Of a stretch of DNA of 64,000 bases, positions 56,258-64,000 are shown one piece after another. Each line of letters begins with the position of its first letter. Position 1 is the stretch's first letter. The position numbers and the translations under genes are program-made. Location: the NCBI GenBank assembly GCA_030248225.1, contig JASANE010017534.1:1-64000 (forward strand), read 5' to 3'. Below the pieces are notes generated by a model. That model did no database searches, was not told where the DNA came from, and saw only the letters and a program-made list of their open reading frames with translations. The DNA is from Trileptium ribeirensis. Taxonomy: Eukaryota > Nematoda > Enoplea > Enoplida > Thoracostomopsidae.

Positions 56258-57280
56258 ACATTGTGTAATCGTCAGAAGAAACAATTTTACAGCGAGAGTT
56301 TGCGCTACTCAGGCTTGGTAATATCGTGAACGGCATAGCAAATAGCACTTAAGAACTTTAATGCCGTTTTTATGTTGCATTTACTATTTTACTACTGCAC
56401 ATTGTCTATATTTTCTTAACAGTGAGAAACGCAGCATACTACGGTCATAGTTTCATATTTATTTTAGTAAAAATGCTGCAAAATTTGGGATACTTTTAAT
56501 TTTCATTTCACAAGCTGAAAGTATCTTTCTCGCCATTTTTATATTTTAACTAATTAGTACAATATAGTAAAATAATGATAGTAAAGTTTTATTGATTGGA
56601 AGAGCGCTGACAAATTTGAGCAATACATTCTATAACCGCATACATACTTCTCAAGAGTTCTAGGGATCTAGTACGGGTGGCATAGTATGCCTAAATATCA
56701 ATCCCTAGATTAACGTATTTATGGTAGCCTAAATGACAAATATGCTTACATATACATATGAATGGTTTTGCACGATGCAAGAATGGTTTTGCCGTCGCAG
56801 TTCAGACCATCGTGCTTAGGCTATGCATCACTTACATGAAAGTTCTGCATATCACTGAGCAGTGAGTCGTAGTTTGTATTAACGAAATCTTTTGTCTAGT
56901 GGATGCCTCACGCAATTTACACTTAAATAGGGGTCAATTACCTTCCTAAATTTCGCTGATACGACGCATTCGGATTTTGGCATGGTGTTTGAGCGTAAAT
57001 TTGTGATTGAGGCAAGTTTCAATGCTTTTGCTAAAATTGTAATTTGTAATGTAATATTGCGATACTTCCCCGGAGTTAGCGATGCGATTTATTTTACAGA
57101 GGTCGGGGCGGCCGGTCTGTTTAGAATCACAGGTGTTAACGTTGTTCCGTCGTAATAGCGAGACTACAGAGCGCACTCTAATTGTCCACAGTGACACCAT
57201 TTCAATAATTATGCATGAACATCAGACTGTATATGATACCACTTCGTGCAAAAATAATCAAGAATAAGACGCATTTCCCA
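56258..57280. other. no gene seen
   Basis: AT-rich spacer with duplicated words (GAATGGTTTTGC twice near 56760). Confidence 0.45.
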
Positions 57281-57281
57281 T

Positions 57282-57866
57282 TAGTGTTGCGCAACTTTCG
57301 TGAAAGCTGTCAGCCGGCCAACGTCCAGCCGTTGACAATTTTCCGTCCGTTAATGGGAGCAAATCCGTTCACCGGCCGTTGACAGTTGCAAAAGTCGTCG
57401 GTCAGCAGTTGCGAATCGTTGCTCGGCCCGACCGTGGTTTAAGCCTTTTATTGTAATATTGCAAATGAATTTTATAAACCGCACTACTGGAACATTTTTA
57501 TGTATATAAATTATCAGTAACCAACGTGCAATGATTTTTTTTCATGTACTACTCTCTTGTCATATTTGAGCATATAGTATGTATGTTTAATATTGAATGT
57601 ACATACGTCAACGATTGCCGAATTACTTCAAAACCGACCGTCTTCCAGCATTAAATATAGCACAGTTTCGCTGTGATTAGTCTAGTTTAGGTGTAATGAT
57701 TGTTTCCGACCATAGTATGCCGTGTAAAACCTTCAAATACAGATCTATTTTTGAAGAAATATTTACGAACATTAAATTCTTTTCGTATGAAGAGAATCTT
57801 CTTGGAAGTCAGACGTTTAGCCGACGGCCGGCGTTTGACTTTATAAGCCTGCCGTTGCCCAACACT
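57282..57866. mobile_element. possible TIR element, ~585 bp
   Basis: AGTGTTGCGCAAC at the left pairs with GTTGCCCAACACT at the right (one mismatch). Inner CAGCCGGCCAACGTC/CCGTTGACA words near the left partner with GACGGCCGGCG near the right. No target duplication found. Confidence 0.45.
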
Positions 57867-58114
57867 TGTCCAAATTATCATCTAACACTGCCAAACATTG
57901 TTTTGAACCAACTCCCTGGTTCGGAAGGGTAATTATGCCGTTTTCCGAAGTGGTCTTGTGTTTTTGCCACTTTAATTTTTCCAGGTTCACACTCGGAAGG
58001 TAGCTAGTTTTCATGGTCTGTATGTGACTAAATAAGTACTGTCAGTTAAATATTACCCCAACCACCAGCCATAGCGATGCACTTTAACTAAATAATCACC
58101 GTAATAGTCGTTTC

Positions 58115-58870
58115 CATGGGTCTTTTTTATCCCACCCCATCCGAATTTGGTCAATTTTGAAGTTGTCTGATTTTGGTACCAATCGATTTAGCTCGATGAG
58201 GCAGTTCAGAAAATACTCATTTTACCCACTTCCCTGACAGAGTTTTTTTTTCGATTTTTTGAAATCCCAGTGGTCATCTCTGGGCAACATAAAAAATTTT
58301 TTCTTCGGAATATGGTCATTTTGGGCACCGCCGTTCGATTCGGTTTGATGAGTTGGTAGTTTATTGAAATCTACTTCACCATTAGAGAGGTATGATTGAA
58401 GGCCCAAGTAACCTTAAGGGGCGGTAAGGTGTAAGTTTCGCAAAAAGGAACAGCTTAAAGGGGGGGGGTTGCGGGAAACAACAGCCCGCCGATTTAGGCT
58501 TAGTGTATGTCTCACACAAGACCTTGGCTTAGGCTTAGTATTATATCGAGAACGGCATGGCCTGCATTATATTTCCGCAACTCAGGATTACTTGGGCCGT
58601 CAATCATAACTTACTAACGATGGCGTACATTGCAATAAACCAGTAGATTTCTCTCATCAAGCCGAGTCGACCGGTACCCAACATGTTCATATTCCGAAGA
58701 AAAAAATTTAGGTTTCGGAGAGGGGACCTCAAAAAATCCAAAAAGAAATTGTCAAGTATGTGAGTACAATGAATATTTTCTGAACCGCCTCAGCGAGCTG
58801 AATCGATTGGTATAAAATCAGCTTCCCAGTATCTTCCAAATTCGGACTGGAGGGGGCTAAAAGGAAGGAC
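58115..58870. repeat. long palindrome, ~300-bp arms
   Basis: The left arm 58115-58412 and right arm ~58585-58870 are inverted copies. Examples: GGTACCAATCGATTTAGCTCG with CGAGCTGAATCGATTGGTA; CTTCGGAATATG with CATATTCCGAAG; GGCCCAAGTAA with TTACTTGGGCC. The loop of about 170 bp holds a GGGGGGGG run and TTAGGCTTAG motifs. Confidence 0.85.
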
Positions 58871-59664
58871 CCGTGTTTACTTTAGCGAGCCAGCGGTTGA
58901 ATATTCTTATAAACACCAGACAATAATCGTAGTTATATTGTAAACTGTAATAACTACTTCAATATTGCTGGTGAAAACCACAGTCAGATGTTGGTATTAA
59001 TCTTTAGTGTATGACATGAAAATATATGTGTCATAAAAAGTAAAGTTAAAAGAACGTAGCTGTAACCACTAAAGTATACTTTGTTTATACAGCTTTTCCA
59101 AATTAAGAGTGGGTTCGTCCGGAACTGAGGAGAGTTCCGGACCTTATCGATTGTATCTACACGTATAACATGGCTCGTTGAACTATATATTTTGATTCAT
59201 AGGCTACCGTGATCTTACTATCAGCAATTTCTTTTGTGGGCACTATTTTTCTAAATATTTCTCAGACAATATATTTGCGGTGTGTCACACGGCAGAGACG
59301 GGTCGAGTTCTGGCTTACCAGATAATCTGAACGGCTACAGAATTAGGCCTTGTACAAGCATTCTGGCTCAGATGAGCATTTTTCAAGGATTAGAAACTGC
59401 TTTTCGAAACTTGTGACGCTGCTCCAAATCGTAATGCGGCCGCAAAGCATCAGTAGTTTTAACATACTAACTTTATATTTTTGCAATGACCATTTGACGG
59501 GTAGTGGCTAAAATTAGCGCTGAATTATCCATCACAGTCGGGGGTACGTTAACGGCTTAGAGGCGCAAGTGAGATTCATGCTATGCCGTTCTCCTCATAG
59601 ATTGAGCCTTGGCTAAAGCTAAGGTCCTTATATGAGCCATATACTAAGCCTAAGTCGGGGGCTG
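58486..59664. repeat. second inverted pair, TTAGGCTTAG block
   Basis: 58486-58562 (TTAGGCTTAGTGTATG ... GAGAACGGCATGG) is the inverted relative of 59582-59664 (CTATGCCGTTCTC ... ATACTAAGCCTAA). One arm lies within the loop of the first palindrome, so the two structures are nested. Confidence 0.75.
58871..59580. other. no gene seen between palindromes
   Basis: AT-rich sequence without coding signal. Confidence 0.4.
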
Positions 59665-59774
59665 TCGCCCCCAGCGTATTTTTTCTGATGTGACTCTAAA
59701 GATGGCATGACCCAAACAGTCTTAAGACATCTTATGTGATACTAAGTGGTCAAGAGATAAGTGGTGTTGTCCTT

Positions 59775-59870
59775 TATCCTCCCGACAACCCGAAACTGTC
59801 CAATTTTGAAGATATAGCAATAATTTTGGTATTCGATTCAGCTCAACGATGCGGTTTGAAAATGTGTATT
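59775..59870 (+). repeat. third copy of the palindrome arm
   Basis: CTGTCCAATTTTGAAGATAT, GGTATTCGATTCAGCTC and GATGCGGTTTGAAAATG match the left arm at 58150-58220 in the same orientation. Confidence 0.7.
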
Positions 59871-60958
59871 TGCGCATTTATTATTTCACGGTGTGTGAGA
59901 TTGGTGCTTGAAACTACAACAGTTATATGCAGAAGTTGGGCAAAGCCATGGAGATCATTACATACTCGCGAACCGAATTTTGTTCTATACGGATCCGATT
60001 TTAACAATACGTAATCGCCAAAATTATACCTGACGGGAGTTGTGTGTATATCGTAAAGTTGTTTTCGGGCGCTCAGTGCTATTCTTATATTTTACTTGGC
60101 GCGAGTATGCACTGTCTGCATCGCTTTGCCCAACTGGTGCATATAATTGCAATTTTGAGCATTAAATATCATATTTCGTGAAATAATATTTTACGGTGGA
60201 TATGGCTGACGGTAATACATCAGCTCGAATTGGCATTTTCTAGTAGTTTCAATTTCTTGGAATTGACAGCTGTTCTATAAATAAATAGAATATATGGAAT
60301 AGAAATGTCCCAATTCTTTCAATTTTCGCTCACAAATGATGAAAGCATATCTACCATCGGTTGAACCGCGCATCTGCTGATCGTAGGCTGTCGTTTGCAA
60401 TTTTTTTGTATTGTAGTAATTTGCACTAATAACAATCGATGTTAAGTTAGGCACTTGATCTGAGAATAGAACTTTTAGGCATGAAAAGCGCATTGCAATA
60501 TCTTCTACAAAATTTTGAGCGATAGTTTGCGAAGAAATTTTATTAGCGAAGATACCTACCTCGGGCCACGTTACTGGATTGTCAACAAAAAACGAGCAAG
60601 TACCGATTTTTTTCGTTGCGTTAATGGAAGAGGTCCTGCACTATCTACGCTCAATTTATCCATGGGAGCGCAGTTACTTTTTATGTTTTGCAATGGCATC
60701 CGGCCACGGTTTTAGACACTTTGCGCATTTGACATGTTTTGAAGGTACACCATAGCGTAATATCGATGTCTAAATTGGGCCAATATTACTGCTATTTCAA
60801 TTTAGCAATTATTTTTATTATAGCCCAGAAATGACCAGCAATTGGAAAATCTTGATTTTGGGCCATTATGTCGCACTTCATTGACACAGGTGCAACCAAA
60901 CGTTGCAAATTACTGCGTTGTGATTTGTAATATAATATGCTATCTCAAATCTTGATAA
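59871..60958. other. no gene seen
   Basis: Only short random frames. No integrase motif follows the gypsy RNase H remnant, although it would be expected here on the minus strand. Confidence 0.4.
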
Positions 60959-62253
60959 TTATAAGTCCGCGGGGTGTGTGACAATTGCAGCGTGCATTGC
61001 TTCAAAATCGTATTCTTGAATTGCCACAGTCCATCTTGCAAGTCTCAAAGATTTATCTTTCATGTTATTTAACCAACGCAATGGATTATAATCCATTTCA
61101 ACCAAAAAATGATCACTAAATACGGTCGCAAATATTGTATTGCTCATTTGATAGCAAGAGTTTCTGTTTCAATAGCTGCATATTTTATTTGCGGGGGTGT
61201 CAATTACATGCTCTTTACCATCTATAATAAAGGGCAACTTCTCCCCCTAACTCAGTATTGCTTGCATAAGTGTGTAATTCGAAAGGGTTTTTCAAATCCG
61301 GAAATTTAAGTACGGGAGTGCTTGTTAATTTCCACTTTTATGATTCGAAAGCTTCGTGGCGCTGCTCTGTCTACTTAACGTTTTTCGAGTCAAAGTTGTT
61401 GAGATGCAATGTAATTTGTGCAAAATTTTGAAACTTCTGTAACAACTTTAGGAATGAAAATTTTTTCAACTTTTTCAACCTTTGCATGGTCGGCATTAAT
61501 ACCATCTGCGCCAATAAGGTGGCCAAGATATGGCACTTCTTTTATAATGAAATTACGTTTTTCTTTAATTTCAGATGTAAACCGTAAGCCTATTAAAAGC
61601 ATTACGCAAATTATCTTTATGTTTTTCAAGTGTCGCTGAAAATAATATTTACATAGACTAAGCAAATTGCAAAACTTATTCCAGTTAAAGTTAGTTACAT
61701 TAGACGTTGAAAAGTTGCAAGAGCGTTTGTTAGGCCAAAATAACCAGAACAAATGTCGAGATTGGATAAATGTCCAGCTTTACCGAGCAAATCCAAAGTA
61801 TCGTGAATTCTAGATATTAGGCTATGTGTTATTTTTCGTGACCTTATTAAGCTTTCGAAAAGCGACAGAAAAAACGGATAGTTCAGTCTTTTTTTCTTGG
61901 CTAAAACAAGGGTGAAGACCATGGACTTCCCGAAGGTTGAACAATGCCTTTATCAAGCATATTTTAAATTTATTTGCTAATAATTGTTTGCTTTTCAGTT
62001 AACGATATACGTTATGAAGGACGTTTTTGTAACTTCTGAGTCTCCTTTACACAATGGTCCCTCTTGTGGTACCCAAAATTTTCGAAAAATATTTTCTCAA
62101 CAAATATTTAGTTTTATATATCTTTTCAAACCGCATTCTCATGGATAAAGGATAATATTCGTTATATTTTGGACGGTGTGCAATGATATGGTGCTTGTTT
62201 GGTATGCAGTTACTGGCTTGATCCGATCGTTCTTGTGCTACCGGGGCGTGCAA
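60959..62253 (-). pseudogene. Ty3/gypsy pol remnant: reverse transcriptase and RNase H
   Basis: Minus-strand order: the RT N-terminal linker (62253-62047, IPNKHHIIAHRP), then VLAKKK and RIHDTLDLLGKAG, HLSNLDICSGYFGLTNALATFQRLM region (61922-61695, with the YxDD part deleted), then VPYLGHLIGADGINADHAKV (61560-61390), then the RNase H region with PVLKFPD-like and YASNTELG-like pieces in shifted frames. It ends with YNPLRWLNNMKDKSLRLAR and WTVAIQEYDFE (61147-60959). Multiple frameshifts and deletions. No LTRs were identified. Confidence 0.85.
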
Positions 62254-63657
62254 GGATCTCTGCTATAGAATCCATTATGAAGAAGTTACTAACAGTAGAA
62301 AGGCTTTGAGTTGAATAAAGATACGGTCACAAAGTATTCGAATATGTTTATACTTTGCTCACCTAGCGGACCTGAAAAATAATTTATTCTTTTATGGTTA
62401 CGGTTCTTGTGGCTGTGGAGAAGCCTATGATTTCCGCAATAACCGTTGCTCAAATATTTCGCACGTGGACACTTTTGCCTCAAAAAGATGGTACGGAAAA
62501 TTATATCCATCGTACTTTGCAAAGCAGACTAACGCGTACAGCCATATTTTTGTGCAAGTGACAACACACTGCATGGTTCGGAAAACTTGCTTTATTGCTC
62601 TAAATTCAAGTGCTCGGAAAATCATACCCCTACCGGCACTCAACTCTGGCTTATTATTGAGAAGCAAAAGTAGTGTGTTTTAATTCCACTATGACTTGCT
62701 ATTTTGGTAATTGCTAATTTCGAGGTTCGCAGTTACTTAGCCCATTCGAAAACGGAAAGTCATTCGTACACTTGCGGTTATATTTTACGTGCAACGTTAT
62801 TGCAAATCAATTATTTTTACTACTTCCTAAAATGATAGAAAGAAGAAAGCTTTGAAAATTTATAAATGACTACTTTCAAGAAAAACTAGAATATGAGAGT
62901 TTGGTTTATGTAGTCAGCACGCGAGAAAATCCATAGATATGTTTTAGCTCTCTCTGTACAACTAAATTGCAAAATTCTTACCATTTTGCTGCCAAAATTT
63001 TCTACTTTTTTGCCCTATACAGATTGATACAAGATTAATTAGATACCTAATGTAGTTTAAAACAGTGAAACCAACGTGATTAACGAGCTAAGCAAACCTG
63101 TAAGGCAGCCATTCACTGTCAACAAGCTAGATCTTCAATCAAAATATTACTTTTTTGGTATATTTTAAACTTCGCTGCATATCTTGAAAACTCCTGCTCT
63201 GACCAGCGATTGCATAGCCCCGAAGATGTAGATATCGATAAGAGATGTGTGATGGTGTACTACCATTTTCGGTATCATAAATCTTGCAAAAATTATATTA
63301 ATATAAAATGTTGTGGCTTCCATGTGTGAAGAATAAGTTTCTAACTCGTATGTTTTGCAAGCATTTGAATAGGAAATTAATGGATTAAAGAGCAATCACA
63401 AGGGTAATTGCAAAATTAGGCACCGCGACTGGTCAGGAAAATATTGTCGAATTGATAATTTTTGTATGCAACAGACTAAAAGAATTTTTTGCACAACTAA
63501 TCGCCATTTAAGGCATCTTCGTTTCAAATAATGATAGTTAAGCGCATTAGATTTTAAACATTAGATGTTGCTTGTGTAATTGGATCACCTGAGCCTTTTG
63601 GCAATTTAGTTACATTAGTTTTTGCAGCTTTAACAATTACTGTAATAGCAAGTACCA
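62254..63657. other. no confirmed gene; PUSL1 upstream region
   Basis: Minus-strand frames at 62289-62522 and 62425-62667 could be upstream parts of the gypsy element, but no gag, protease or zinc-knuckle motif is visible. The last 300 bases before the PUSL1-like ATG are AT-rich, with no TATA element that stands out. Confidence 0.35.
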
Positions 63658-64000
63658 ATGACGCGCTACTTTATGACTTTTTCATACCTTGGCACTAAGT
63701 TTGCTGGATTACAGCGTCAACCGAGAAACATCACAGTACAAGGTGTGCTGGAGTATGCGCTACGCACCGTTCTTCGTATACCTTTCGGAATTCCTACTAC
63801 CATTCACACAAGCTCTCGTACTGATTCTGGAGTACATGCCATTATGAATGCAGCAACGGTAACACTGCCTCCAATTGATACTCGGGATGGGAGTGTTAGG
63901 TTTCCAAAAGAGAACAACGCCTTGTATTCTGATACTGGTCGTGCTAAACCTCCTGTTCTTGGAGTTAACGAGGATCCCCCGTATGATCCAGATTATCTTT
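63658..64000 (+). CDS. PUSL1: TruA-family tRNA pseudouridine synthase (PUSL1-like), 5' part
   Basis: Enzyme family that isomerises uridine to pseudouridine in tRNA; PUSL1 relatives are usually mitochondrial. ATG at 63658 opens 114 codons that stay open to the window edge. The start reads MTRYFMTFSYLGTKFAGLQRQ, the first beta strand of the TruA fold. VQGVLEYALR follows, then SSRTDSGVHAIMNAATV with the catalytic Asp in the RTDxGVHA motif. No stop or clear donor occurs before 64000. Upstream AATAG could be a weak acceptor, but the ATG is the natural start by family alignment. It lies about 12.5 kb downstream of mRpL4 on the same strand, separated by mobile elements, so the two are not obviously co-transcribed. 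Confidence 0.9.
   Translation, partial: MTRYFMTFSYLGTKFAGLQRQPRNITVQGVLEYALRTVLRIPFGIPTTIHTSSRTDSGVHAIMNAATVTLPPIDTRDGSVRFPKENNALYSDTGRAKPPVLGVNEDPPYDPDYL

Overview
This is a TE-rich, AT-rich stretch of a metazoan nuclear genome, most likely an invertebrate. I cannot name the species. The support is a spliced host gene with long introns and canonical GT/AG sites, plus RTE- and CR1-type LINEs, Ty3/gypsy remnants, hAT and Ginger1 DNA transposons, a foldback element, MITEs and minisatellites. Almost all other open frames are short and look accidental.

Two host genes are supported. The first is the gene for mitochondrial ribosomal protein L4 (mRpL4/MRPL4, uL4m) on the + strand. Eight exons lie between 36125 and 51178. 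They join in one uninterrupted frame (821 nt including stop) with matching phases at every junction. The first exon (initiator and targeting peptide) was not identified with confidence; 31603-31644 is a weak candidate. The second is the 5' end of a TruA-family tRNA pseudouridine synthase (PUSL1-like), which starts at 63658 and runs off the right edge.

Layout. 1-4426: foldback element with arms of ~178-185 bp tandem subrepeats. 5573-6081: 509-bp MITE. 7508-7990: 24-bp minisatellite. 10759-11180: GC-rich TIR element. 11965-13389: first of three copies of a ~1.1-1.5 kb family built from ~350-bp monomers (others at 29695 and 42184). About 14780-23870: decayed LTR retrotransposon. Its gag region holds a minisatellite, a CR1-like LINE fragment and a 4.9-kb RTE LINE with 12-bp target duplication. 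The RTE is itself interrupted by a 1170-bp hAT-type MITE with 8-bp target duplication. 24136-25620: second, more decayed RTE-like LINE. 26309-28652: possible hAT element. 31.6-36.1 kb: degenerate repeats. 36.1-51.2 kb: mRpL4, whose introns hold repeat copies, a tandem exon duplication and a GTTCGCGAAC-like motif array. 51447-52959: BED-finger hAT relic. 53756-56253: Ginger1 transposon with integrase and OTU-like domains. 58.1-59.9 kb: nested palindromes. 60.96-62.25 kb: minus-strand gypsy pol remnant.

I saw no CRISPR, rRNA or convincing tRNA. None of the mobile-element frames is intact, so the only probable functional products are mRpL4 and the PUSL1-like enzyme. All identities come from reading motifs by eye. 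No search or alignment program was run.
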